From: CAYPCH01 sp964409165 | GTDB lineage: Bacteria; Bacillota; Clostridia; Acetivibrionales; Acetivibrionaceae | Length of the DNA stretch: 64,000 bases | Direction: 5' to 3' | Assembly (NCBI GenBank): GCA_964409165.1 | Contig: CAYPCH010000001.1 | Coordinates: forward strand, 1 to 64,000 | In this document: positions 53,510 through 60,757 of the stretch, piece after piece | Position numbering within the stretch: the first letter of the stretch is position 1 | Layout: each line of letters opens with the position of its first letter | Position numbers and translations under genes: made by a program | Notes under the pieces: model-generated | Database searches by the model: none | What the model was told of the DNA's origin: nothing | What the model saw: the letters and a program-made list of their open reading frames with translations, nothing else

Positions 53510-54799
53510 TTACAGCAGTACTTTTTCTCTAACTACAACATTTCCATTTACAATAGTGTAGTATACTATACCGTTCAGTATAAAGCCGTCATATGGTGAA
53601 TTTTTACTTTTTGACTTTAATTTTGAAATATCCACTGTAAAATCTTCTTCTATGTCTATAATAGTTATATCTGCAGTGTTTCCTATTTCCAAAGCACCCT
53701 TGTTGAGCCCTAGTATTTTCGAAGGATTTACACACATCTTTTCAATAATTTGCTCAATAGTAAGGTGCCCGGGCTTAACAAGATAAGTTATCACCAGTGG
53801 AAGAGCAGTTTCAAAGCCTACCATTCCGTTAGCCGCAATATTGAACTCCACATTTTTCTCATCAACGTGGTGGGGTGCATGATCTGTTGCAATAATATCT
53901 ATAGTCCCGTCCTTCAGTCCATCAATAATTGCCTTGATGTCTTTATATGTCCTTAGAGGTGGATTTACCTTTGCAAGTGTATTGAAGTCACTGCATTCCT
54001 CTTCTGTCAAAGTAAAATAATGCGGACAGGTTTCACACGTCACTTTTACACCACGCTTTTTTGCATTACGGATTAAGTCTACAGAAAGCTCAGTGCTTAC
54101 ATGGGCAATATGAATAGGTACTTTTGTATACTCGGACAGTATCAGATCCCTTGCAATACTTATTTCCTCAGCTGCAGACGGTATTCCCCTAAGCCCTAAA
54201 AGTGTGGATTGAAGCCCTTCATTCATAACGCCTTGGTCTGAAAGATCTAAGTCTTCACTGTGTGATATAACAGTTATATCAAAAACAGATGAGTATTCCA
54301 GAGCTTTTTTCATAATTGATGCTCTGCTAACCGGCAAGCCATCGTCTGATATGGCTACTGCACCAGCAAACTTCAACTCACCTATTTCTGAAAGTTCTTC
54401 TCCTTTTAATCCCTTTGTTATGGCTCCTATAGGATAAACATTAACAACTCCATCCTGCTTTGCCTTGTTAATGATATACTTAACAATAGATTCGCTGTCT
54501 ACCACTGGATTTGTGTTTGGCATACATGCAATAGAAGTGAATCCTCCCATTGCGGCACTTCTTGTTCCGCTTTCAATGTCCTCCTTATATTCAAATCCCG
54601 GTTCTCTCAAGTGACAGTGTGCATCAACCAACCCTGGAATAACATATTTGCCATCTGCATATATCACGTCTCCACCTAAAAGCTCCAAATTCTGTCCTAT
54701 CTCAACTATATTTCCATCTTCAACCAGTATATCCATAACACCATTGAGTTTTGTTTTTGCATCGACAACATGTCCATTCTTAATTAATATCTTCACCAT
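53510..54799 (-). CDS. pyrC: Dihydroorotase, type I
   Basis: A 429-residue zinc amidohydrolase that closes carbamoyl aspartate to dihydroorotate. The metal site HxH is in VDAHCHLREPGFEYKED. Further His residues are in VISHSED and IHIAHVSTE, and the catalytic Asp is in IIATDHAPHH. This is the longer class I form usual in Gram-positive bacteria. GGAGGG precedes the ATG. It overlaps pyrB by 20 bases, so translation of the two is coupled. I name it pyrC by function. Confidence 0.96.
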   Translation of the reverse strand: MVKILIKNGHVVDAKTKLNGVMDILVEDGNIVEIGQNLELLGGDVIYADGKYVIPGLVDAHCHLREPGFEYKEDIESGTRSAAMGGFTSIACMPNTNPVVDSESIVKYIINKAKQDGVVNVYPIGAITKGLKGEELSEIGELKFAGAVAISDDGLPVSRASIMKKALEYSSVFDITVISHSEDLDLSDQGVMNEGLQSTLLGLRGIPSAAEEISIARDLILSEYTKVPIHIAHVSTELSVDLIRNAKKRGVKVTCETCPHYFTLTEEECSDFNTLAKVNPPLRTYKDIKAIIDGLKDGTIDIIATDHAPHHVDEKNVEFNIAANGMVGFETALPLVITYLVKPGHLTIEQIIEKMCVNPSKILGLNKGALEIGNTADITIIDIEEDFTVDISKLKSKSKNSPYDGFILNGIVYYTIVNGNVVVREKVLL

Positions 54800-55718
54800 G
54801 TTCCCTCCTTGTTAAAAGGTATAAAAGAGCCATCCTTATTGCAACACCGTTTGTAACCTGTTCATTAATCAGCGACCTGTCACTGTCAACAACTGATGTT
54901 GACAGCTCAACACCCCTGTTTACAGGTCCTGGATGCAATATCAGAGCATCTTCTTTTGCAAGTTTTAAGCGCTTTTCATCAAGTCCAAAAAATCTGGTAT
55001 ACTCCCTTATTGTAGGAAACAGGGCTCTTTTCTGCCTTTCCAGCTGAATCCTTAATCCCATCACAACATCGGCATCAATCAACGCTTCCTGTACTGTACT
55101 GAAAACTTTTGCACCTGCCTTGTCCAGTTCAGGCGGCAAAAGAGTTGCCGGTCCTGCAACACTTACCTCCGCTCCAAGCTTCAGCATCCCCCAGATATTA
55201 CTTCTTGCTACCCTGCTGTGGTATATGTCCCCTAATATGGCTACTTTCACTCCTTTAAGGCTTCCTTTTTTATCTACAATTGTAAACATGTCAAGAAGTG
55301 CCTGTGTAGGGTGCTCATTCATTCCGTCACCAGCATTTATGACGGAAGCCTTTACGTTCTTCGCTAAAAGATGCGGTGCACCTGACATCGGATGTCTTAT
55401 GACTATTACATCCGCGCCCATCATATCTATAGTTTTTCCTGTATCAATAAGAGTCTCTCCTTTTGCAACGCTACTTGAAGATGCTGAAACATTAGCAGCA
55501 CTTGAACTCATATACTTTGCTGCAAGCTCGAAAGACAGTCTTGTCCTAGTACTGTTCTCATAAAACAAGGTTATTATGGATCTTCCCTGTAAATGAGGAG
55601 TTTTCTTGTTTTTTGATTCCAAAATGACTTTCATTGTTTTTGCAGTGTTTAAAATGTATTCAATTTCTTCTGCTGTCAGTTCTTTAATTCCAAGTAAATC
55701 CTTTGACTTTAATCTCAT
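54780..55718 (-). CDS. pyrB: Aspartate carbamoyltransferase catalytic subunit
   Basis: A 312-residue enzyme joining carbamoyl phosphate and aspartate. The carbamoyl-phosphate motif STRTRLSFELA is near residue 55, HPTQALLDMFTI near 135, and LHPGPVNRGVELS with the 240s loop near the end. No pyrI regulatory gene is nearby, as usual for Gram-positive bacteria. It is the first biosynthetic gene after pyrR, but the 425-base gap between them holds a 43-codon gene, a terminator and three structured repeats, so readthrough or a separate promoter must be considered. Confidence 0.96.
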   Translation of the reverse strand: MRLKSKDLLGIKELTAEEIEYILNTAKTMKVILESKNKKTPHLQGRSIITLFYENSTRTRLSFELAAKYMSSSAANVSASSSSVAKGETLIDTGKTIDMMGADVIVIRHPMSGAPHLLAKNVKASVINAGDGMNEHPTQALLDMFTIVDKKGSLKGVKVAILGDIYHSRVARSNIWGMLKLGAEVSVAGPATLLPPELDKAGAKVFSTVQEALIDADVVMGLRIQLERQKRALFPTIREYTRFFGLDEKRLKLAKEDALILHPGPVNRGVELSTSVVDSDRSLINEQVTNGVAIRMALLYLLTRREHGEDIN

Positions 55719-55782
55719 CTCTACACCTCGCTCATAATAAACTTATATCTTAAATTAAAAACATAATTAATACCTTATTATA

Positions 55783-55848
55783 AAAGCTTCGGGACGTCGA
55801 GTCCCTCGCTTTTTTGCCTCCTTCATTTCATTCCAAGAGACCTAATAA
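55783..55848 (-). repeat. Hybrid A/B element (B first hairpin, A second hairpin)
   Basis: On the minus strand: GGTCTCTTGGAATGAAATGA (B type), AGGAGGCAAAA, then GCGAGGGAC-TCGAC-GTCCCGAAGC (A type) and a T run. It shows that the two families share one modular plan. Confidence 0.75.
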
Positions 55849-55849
55849 A

Positions 55850-55912
55850 ATTTCGTACCCATCGAGGGTACGGGAGTTTTGCCTCTTTCATTCCACTCCA
55901 AGAGGCCTAATA
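55850..55912 (-). repeat. Family B two-hairpin element, copy 5
   Basis: On the minus strand: GGCCTCTTGGAGTGGAATGA, AAGAGGCAAAACTCC, then CGTACCC-TCGAT-GGGTACG. It lies directly beside the hybrid element. Confidence 0.75.
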
Positions 55913-55913
55913 A

Positions 55914-55941
55914 AAATAGTAAGGAGGAATCTCCTTACTAT
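55914..55941 (-). terminator. Terminator of the 43-codon gene
   Basis: ATAGTAAGGAG pairs with CTCCTTACTAT, an 11-base perfect stem with a 4-base loop, followed on the minus strand by TTTTTA. It overlaps the stop codon of the small gene. Confidence 0.88.
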
Positions 55942-56069
55942 TCGTCAGAAATAAGTACATTTTTAATTTTACCAACAACAAAACTCTCATTATCATAAAC
56001 GGGAAAAGCAGTACACATCTCAACTATACCCTTTATTTTTTCATTATAGATGTTCACAATACTTTTCAT
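55938..56069 (-). CDS. Small protein of 43 residues, unknown function
   Basis: An open frame from ATG (56067-56069) to TAG (55938-55940), encoding a 43-residue protein that starts MKSIVNIYNEKIKGIVEMC and ends NVLISDE. AAAGGA lies about 9 bases upstream and a perfect terminator overlaps the stop. These two signals make it likely to be translated. I do not recognise a family. It sits between pyrR and pyrB in the same direction, 75 bases after pyrR and behind a family D repeat. It could be a leader-type or regulatory peptide of the operon, or the remnant of a longer gene. Confidence 0.55.
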   Translation of the reverse strand: MKSIVNIYNEKIKGIVEMCTAFPVYDNESFVVGKIKNVLISDE

Positions 56070-56091
56070 CACAATAATCCTTTCTAACTAT

Positions 56092-56130
56092 ATTGAATGC
56101 GATAAAGATTTTACATCACACTTCAATTTC
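56092..56130. repeat. Family D short repeat, copy 4
   Basis: ATTGAATGCGATAAAGATTT then TACATCACACTTCAATTT, just beyond the pyrR stop codon. Confidence 0.6.
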
Positions 56131-56143
56131 TATCATCCGTCAC

Positions 56144-56695
56144 TTAGTGACTTATTCCCTTTTCCATATCTCCTATTGTTACTTTATTTACACGATCCAC
56201 CTCGTACAACTTGACATTTACAACCTCAAACTTTGAAGTTGGAACATTCTTACCAACATAATCTGCACGAATAGGAAGCTCCCTATGACCTCTATCAATC
56301 AATACGGCAAGCTGTATCATCCGGGGTCTTCCGCTATCCATTAAAGCATCAATAGCTGCCCGAACTGTCCTGCCGGTATATATAACATCATCTACAAGCA
56401 CTATTCTCTTTCCTGTGATAGAAAAATCTATTTCAGTTCCGTTAATAACCGGATGCTCCGCCAAAAGACTCAAGTCATCTCTATAGAGAGTAATATCAAG
56501 TATACCGACAGGTATATCCTTTCCTTCAACACCTTTGATTTTTTCTGCAATCATCTTTGCCAAAGGTACGCCGCGGCGCTGTATGCCTATTAATACTAAA
56601 TCTTCTATACCTTTATTCTTTTCGATAATCTCATGAGCTATTCTAGTAACTGCTCTTACTATCCCACTCTCATCCATTATTACTGCTTTATCCAT
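56144..56695 (-). CDS. pyrR: Pyrimidine operon attenuation regulator PyrR
   Basis: A 183-residue RNA-binding regulator with uracil phosphoribosyltransferase fold. The PRPP-binding motif LVDDVIYTGRTVRAAIDALM is intact, and IGIQRRGVPLAKMIAEKI is near residue 37. In Bacillus, PyrR bound to UMP holds a leader RNA loop and favours termination. A matching loop and terminator lie in the leader of this gene. GGGGAG precedes the ATG. It heads the pyr operon, as in other Firmicutes. Confidence 0.96.
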   Translation of the reverse strand: MDKAVIMDESGIVRAVTRIAHEIIEKNKGIEDLVLIGIQRRGVPLAKMIAEKIKGVEGKDIPVGILDITLYRDDLSLLAEHPVINGTEIDFSITGKRIVLVDDVIYTGRTVRAAIDALMDSGRPRMIQLAVLIDRGHRELPIRADYVGKNVPTSKFEVVNVKLYEVDRVNKVTIGDMEKGISH

Positions 56696-56769
56696 AGCTT
56701 GTACTCCCCATTTAAATTTAATTCTCGTAAAGGTACTATATATATGACCTTTATGAGCACTTACGCCTC

Positions 56770-56868
56770 ACTCGAATTTCATTTCACTACAATAGACCTA
56801 ACAAAATTTCGTACCCATCGAGGGTACTCAATTTTGCCTCTTTCATTTCACTCCAAGAGACCTAATAA
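56770..56868 (-). repeat. Family B elements in the pyrR leader (one full, one partial)
   Basis: A full copy at 56802-56868 (second hairpin GAGTACCC-TCGAT-GGGTAC) is followed, toward pyrR, by a first-hairpin-only copy at 56770-56800. Both lie between the attenuator and the pyrR start. Confidence 0.75.
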
Positions 56869-56896
56869 AAAGCTCCCTGCCGTATGGCAAGAAGCT
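56867..56896 (-). terminator. pyrR leader attenuator terminator
   Basis: On the minus strand AGCTTCTTGCC pairs with GGCAGGGAGCT (two G-T pairs) around ATAC, followed by TTTT. It lies 57 bases downstream of the PyrR-binding loop. Confidence 0.8.
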
Positions 56897-56952
56897 AAAG
56901 CACATATCTAACAAAACAATAATATGTTTATCTTTGACAAATCTTACCTTTT

Positions 56953-56967
56953 AAGCCTCTCTGGACT
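56953..56967 (-). promoter_or_regulatory. PyrR-binding loop in the pyrR leader
   Basis: AGTCCAGAGAGGCTT on the minus strand matches the known PyrR loop consensus ARUCCNGNGAGGYU exactly. Flanking CCTTT and AAAGG can close the stem. With the downstream terminator it forms a standard PyrR attenuation site. Confidence 0.9.
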
Positions 56968-56999
56968 AAATTAAAGGTCTACGTATTTAATTTGATATA

Positions 57000-57028
57000 A
57001 TCTTAACACAACATAGATTTATTGTCTA
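57000..57028 (-). promoter_or_regulatory. Promoter of the pyr operon
   Basis: TAGACA (57023-57028) and TAAGAT (57000-57005) on the minus strand are exactly 17 bases apart, about 30 bases before the PyrR-binding loop. The leader would be about 300 bases long. Confidence 0.6.
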
Positions 57029-57074
57029 CACATTTATTCATTATTTTTCTACTTATTATTCTTAATTTAATTGC

Positions 57075-57140
57075 TTAATTTTCCCACTTATAGTATTTTG
57101 AGGCTCTGGTTGCTCACAAATACTTTGGGAAAGCTGAGTT
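57075..57140. repeat. Family C element, internally deleted copy
   Basis: Both ends are kept (TTTTCCCACTTATAGTATTT and AATACTTTGGGAAAGC), but the central 65 bases are missing. It lies upstream of the pyr promoter. Confidence 0.75.
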
Positions 57141-57220
57141 AATTACTACTTTATCCACTTTTTATATATGTTACAATATCCAAAGTCCATTTAAAATGCT
57201 TATTGCAAAATATCTTTAAT

Positions 57221-57652
57221 TCAGCTTCTTGTTTTAATCCTAGGTTGTTTTTTAAGATTTATGCCGAATATTCCACCTATACTTCCTGTTATAATGCCTA
57301 TAATAAACATTGTTATAACATGCCTGTTTATCACAAAATCTCTAAAGACAATATTGCTGAGCAAAAACAAAACCAACATATATACAAAACCTATTATCCC
57401 GCCATTTAACCACCCTCTATCTCTTATGTTGCTAGCAGCAGACCAGCCTGCAAAAATTATACTTACCAATGTTGTTATTATTACCACAGCAGGCATATAA
57501 TCTTCTGCAAAATCAACCAGTGTCAGAAAGTATGCAAATACTGCAAAAACAGGTATTGTAATAATGTATGATATCATTATCCCTTTTGTAATGTTAACAA
57601 TATTTGAATGCTCGTTAATTATATTTTTTGCCGTTTGCCTCTTATTAATCAT
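57221..57652 (-). CDS. TIGR04086 (YrzE-like) small membrane protein
   Basis: A 143-residue protein with four predicted membrane helices: GIMISYIITIPVFAVFAYFL, VVIITTLVSIIFAGWSAA, GGIIGFVYMLVLFLLS and ITMFIIGIITGSIGGIFG. The order of helices with the RDRGWLNGG turn in the centre fits the TIGR04086/YrzE group, which has no known function and often lies near yajC in Firmicutes; here yajC is about 1.6 kb away. GGGGG precedes the ATG. Confidence 0.72.
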   Translation of the reverse strand: MINKRQTAKNIINEHSNIVNITKGIMISYIITIPVFAVFAYFLTLVDFAEDYMPAVVIITTLVSIIFAGWSAASNIRDRGWLNGGIIGFVYMLVLFLLSNIVFRDFVINRHVITMFIIGIITGSIGGIFGINLKKQPRIKTRS

Positions 57653-57777
57653 AACAACCCCCAGTGATATTAGTTTTTATACTAATAATCTATTGTGGTT
57701 TATTATGAGTTAGAACCAAAACAATATTTCATTAAGGCAGTATAATCAAAAAACATCAAAATAATTCTTGTTAATTC

Positions 57778-57806
57778 TTGTTTTAGTTTTTTTCGCTATT
57801 TATAAC
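57778..57806 (+). promoter_or_regulatory. Candidate promoter for the CBM25-like gene
   Basis: TTGTTT (57778-57783) and TATAAC (57801-57806) are 17 bases apart, 100 bases before the ATG. The match is moderate. Confidence 0.35.
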
Positions 57807-57905
57807 ATTATGATGACATAATAACTATATTTAATGAAATAATCCAAGCAAAAATGGTCTAAACTAAATAAGAATAAGAATTTAATAAAGCTGGGAGGTT
57901 CAAAT

Positions 57906-58382
57906 ATGGGATTTTGGGATATTTTCATTAATACAAATTCAAGTATGAAGCCTGAAGACAAGGATAAAATTGAACCGGAGATAAATACCACTAAATATCA
58001 GCCCTTTAATGAGGAATTCTCCATTGATATGACAACAGAACCTTATGGTAATGATATGTCAAGTGCAAACAATTCTTATTCAAACAACGGGGTTAAACTT
58101 TCTGATGCACGCAATACTCTTAGATTGGTGTACAGCGGTATACTCGCTAAAAGCGGTGCAGAAGAGATTTATGCGGTGGTAGGTTATGGTAACAACCTGA
58201 ATTGGGAAGATACAGTAAATTATCCTATGTATAAAATAGTTGACGGAAAATTTGAACTAATGCTTCCTGTTACTAGAACGGGAAATATCAATATAGCTTT
58301 TAAAGACTCTAACGATAACTGGGATAATAATTCAGGGCTAAATTACAGTTTTACAAATTATATTTACGAGGGTAGTCATTAG
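57906..58382 (+). CDS. Starch-binding-module (CBM25-like) protein without catalytic domain
   Basis: A 158-residue protein. The first 65 residues are polar and low in complexity. Residues about 66-155 look like a carbohydrate-binding module of the CBM25/CBM53 type: VYSGILAKSGAEEIYAVVGY, LNWEDTVNYPMYK, FELMLPV, and IAFKDSNDNWDNNSGLNYSF, the last being the usual WDNN-GxNY end. No signal peptide is present, so it should stay in the cytoplasm, where glycogen is the likely ligand. GGGAGG precedes the ATG by 7 bases, and a strong terminator follows. It is a one-gene unit. A cytoplasmic glycogen-binding role is inferred. Confidence 0.72.
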   Translation: MGFWDIFINTNSSMKPEDKDKIEPEINTTKYQPFNEEFSIDMTTEPYGNDMSSANNSYSNNGVKLSDARNTLRLVYSGILAKSGAEEIYAVVGYGNNLNWEDTVNYPMYKIVDGKFELMLPVTRTGNINIAFKDSNDNWDNNSGLNYSFTNYIYEGSH

Positions 58383-58395
58383 ACTCCCTCCCTTT

Positions 58396-58465
58396 TTAGG
58401 ACCATTTCCTGAAAGGAAATTCGGCAAAAAGCTTTGGGACTCGATGTCCCGAAGCTTTTTATTAT
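58396..58465. terminator. Family A element, copy 5, acting as a two-way terminator
   Basis: ATTTCCTGAAAGGAAAT, TCGGCAAAAA, then GCTTTGGGAC-TCGAT-GTCCCGAAGC with A and T runs at both sides. It stands between the convergent CBM25-like and PilZ genes. This is the best-preserved A copy. Confidence 0.85.
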
Positions 58466-58491
58466 TTTGAAAGCATTTCTGTTTTTAGAGT

Positions 58492-59121
58492 TTATTCTTC
58501 CCTTAATCGTCTTATAAACTCTTCCTGTTCAATTTTAAGCTTCTCAATATAATTATTTAACAGGGTTTGAGAGTTATAGTCCATATATGTTATTTTAAGA
58601 CCATACTCATAATCAATTTCACGACTCATCCTCCACATTATTTTAGCTCCTACAAATATTTCAATACCTTCAAAGTAAAATCTGATCTCAAGAGCTTCGC
58701 CTTCAGCAACTTCTTTTCTTGCACATAGCATCAAACCGTTATAACTGATGTTTTTTATTATGGCTACAAATTCATCTGCAATTGCTATGTTCTTCACATC
58801 AGCATAAAGCGAAACAGGATAACGCTCATGAGCTCTGTTATTTATGACAAACTCTTCATTGTTGAGTGCAAGCTTCAATATACCTTTACGAGTACTTATA
58901 CTGATCACTTGGCAACTTGTAAGATATATCTTTTTATCTCTTTCAAGACCAAGTACAACCGGGTCACCTTCCAGAAAATCAATATGATTATAATCGCTGC
59001 TTATCTTTACACAAATCACATCGTCACTTATTTCCCGTACTACGTCCATTACAATGCTTTTCATCTGAAAAGCATTAGAATAATGACTTATAGATATAAC
59101 ATCACCGGATTTGATAAACAT
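58492..59121 (-). CDS. PilZ-domain protein with YcgR-like N-terminal domain, 2
   Basis: A 209-residue protein with the same plan as the one at 22885: a YcgR-like beta domain (about 1-95) and a PilZ domain. The RxxxR motif is in NNRAHERYPVSLY and the second motif in NISYNGLMLCA. Both cyclic di-GMP motifs are intact. The C-terminus adds a charged helix (NYIEKLKIEQEEFIRRLREE). The ATG at 59119-59121 has GGAGGGG just upstream; a longer frame starting at 59154 has none. It lies downstream of yajC in the same direction. Confidence 0.88.
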   Translation of the reverse strand: MFIKSGDVISISHYSNAFQMKSIVMDVVREISDDVICVKISSDYNHIDFLEGDPVVLGLERDKKIYLTSCQVISISTRKGILKLALNNEEFVINNRAHERYPVSLYADVKNIAIADEFVAIIKNISYNGLMLCARKEVAEGEALEIRFYFEGIEIFVGAKIMWRMSREIDYEYGLKITYMDYNSQTLLNNYIEKLKIEQEEFIRRLREE

Positions 59122-59258
59122 AACCCCTCCAGATTTTTTGCCTTTTTGTAACACATGTCATTTCTTATCCAAGAAGTGTGGTAAAAAACTGCTTCTGCAA
59201 CCAAAATAGCTTTTAGCTTCAAAAGCAGTCTTTAAGCCTGCGATATGTAAATAAAACA

Positions 59259-59537
59259 TTATGCTTCCTTAGGTCCTTCTACAACACGAACCGCTGTTCT
59301 TATAACCTTAATCTTTGTTTTGTCAACACCTGTTTCAATTGTAATCTCATCATCTTTAATGTTTATTACCTTACCCATAATGCCACCTGAAGTTAAAATA
59401 CTATCCCCTACTTTTAATGCATCTCTCATTTCCTTTTCCTTCTTCTCTCTTTTCTTCTGCGGTCTATAAATCATCATGTAAAAAATACCGATAAAAAAGA
59501 CAAGCATTAGAAGTGAATACACATTTGGATCAATCAT
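59259..59537 (-). CDS. yajC: Preprotein translocase subunit YajC
   Basis: A 92-residue single-pass membrane protein associated with SecDF. One membrane helix (YSLLMLVFFIGIFYMMIY) is followed at once by RPQKKREKKEKEM, the YajC signature, then a small beta domain with VGDSILTSGGIMGKVINI. GGGAGG precedes the ATG. It follows tgt and queA in the same direction, the conserved queA-tgt-yajC order. Confidence 0.95.
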   Translation of the reverse strand: MIDPNVYSLLMLVFFIGIFYMMIYRPQKKREKKEKEMRDALKVGDSILTSGGIMGKVINIKDDEITIETGVDKTKIKVIRTAVRVVEGPKEA

Positions 59538-59596
59538 AATCGTCCTCCCTTAATTTTTTTATGTATTTATATTTAATAAAACCACATTTATCAATT

Positions 59597-60715
59597 CTAT
59601 TTATATCCAAAGCTCGAAAAAAACTCTTTCCTAAAATCACCTAGCCTGTCATCAATTATAGCCTGTCTTACATTTTCCATCAAGTTTAATAAAAATCTTA
59701 AGTTATGCCATGTGGTTAACCTTATACCAAGTACTTCTCCAGCCTTTAAAAGGTGTCTTATATATGCCCGGGTAAAATTTCTACAGGCATAACAATCGCA
59801 CTCGGGATCCAGACTTGAATAGTCCCTTGCATATGCGGCATCTCTTATAATGACTCTTCCCCGACTTGTTATTGTTGTACCGTTTCGACCTATTCTGGTA
59901 GGAAGAACACAGTCAAACATATCAATCCCTCTGATGGCACCTTCAATCAAATAGTCAGGACTTCCTACCCCCATAAGGTATCTAGGTTTATCTACCGGCA
60001 ACAGCGGAACTGTACATTCAAGCATTGCATACATTTCTTCTGCGGGTTCACCAACACTCAATCCTCCTATGGCATATCCCGGAAAATCCAATTCTAAAAG
60101 CCCATATGCACTTTGTTCCCGGAGGTCTTTATACATTCCCCCCTGAACAATACCAAAAAGCGCTTGTTTTTCCGGATTGCTGTGGGCATCCTTACATCTT
60201 TTTGCCCATCTTGTCGTCCTCTCAAGAGAGTCCTTTGCATAATCATATTCAGCAGGATATGGTATGCATTCATCAAAAGCCATAATTATGTCGGCTCCCA
60301 AGTCATTCTGTATTCTTGTTGCTGTCTCAGGCGTAAAAAAATGCTTTGAGCCGTCTATATGGGATTTGAATGTAACACCTTCCTCCTTTATTTCCCTGAA
60401 ATCACCTAAGCTGAATACCTGAAACCCCCCACTGTCGGTAAGAACCGACCTATCCCATGACATAAACCCGTGAAGTCCTCCCGCTTCTTTAACAATATCT
60501 TCTCCGGGTCTCATATGAAGGTGGTATGTATTACCCAAAATAATTTGAGCTCCAATACCCTTAAGCTCATCAGGAGACATACCCTTTACGGTAGCTTGCG
60601 TGCCTACCGGCATGAAAGCTGGAGTATCAAAAGAACCGTGAGGGGTATGTACCTTTCCAAGCCTTGCACCAGTCTGTTTGCATGTTTTTATCAGTTCATA
60701 TCTTATTGCACTCAT
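59597..60715 (-). CDS. tgt: tRNA-guanine transglycosylase
   Basis: A 372-residue zinc enzyme that exchanges G34 of certain tRNAs for the queuosine precursor preQ1. The active-site regions are LTDSGGFQVFSLGDF, FGIVQGGMYKDLRE and MFDCVLPTRIGRNG, the last with the nucleophile Asp. Zinc ligands are in CDCYACRNFTRAYI and the later His of TTWHNL. AAAGGAG precedes the ATG. It lies 42 bases after queA and before yajC. No queC, D, E or F gene is in the window. Confidence 0.97.
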   Translation of the reverse strand: MSAIRYELIKTCKQTGARLGKVHTPHGSFDTPAFMPVGTQATVKGMSPDELKGIGAQIILGNTYHLHMRPGEDIVKEAGGLHGFMSWDRSVLTDSGGFQVFSLGDFREIKEEGVTFKSHIDGSKHFFTPETATRIQNDLGADIIMAFDECIPYPAEYDYAKDSLERTTRWAKRCKDAHSNPEKQALFGIVQGGMYKDLREQSAYGLLELDFPGYAIGGLSVGEPAEEMYAMLECTVPLLPVDKPRYLMGVGSPDYLIEGAIRGIDMFDCVLPTRIGRNGTTITSRGRVIIRDAAYARDYSSLDPECDCYACRNFTRAYIRHLLKAGEVLGIRLTTWHNLRFLLNLMENVRQAIIDDRLGDFRKEFFSSFGYK

Positions 60716-60757
60716 ATTTCTCCTTTAAGATTCAATATCATGTATTAAAATCAGATT

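Noticed and set aside
58396..58465. Cyclic di-GMP (GEMM-I) riboswitch, suggested by GAAAGG and GGCAAA and the nearby PilZ gene
   Set aside because: The required GGGACGCAAAGCC core and two-arm layout are missing, and the element sits between convergent 3' ends.
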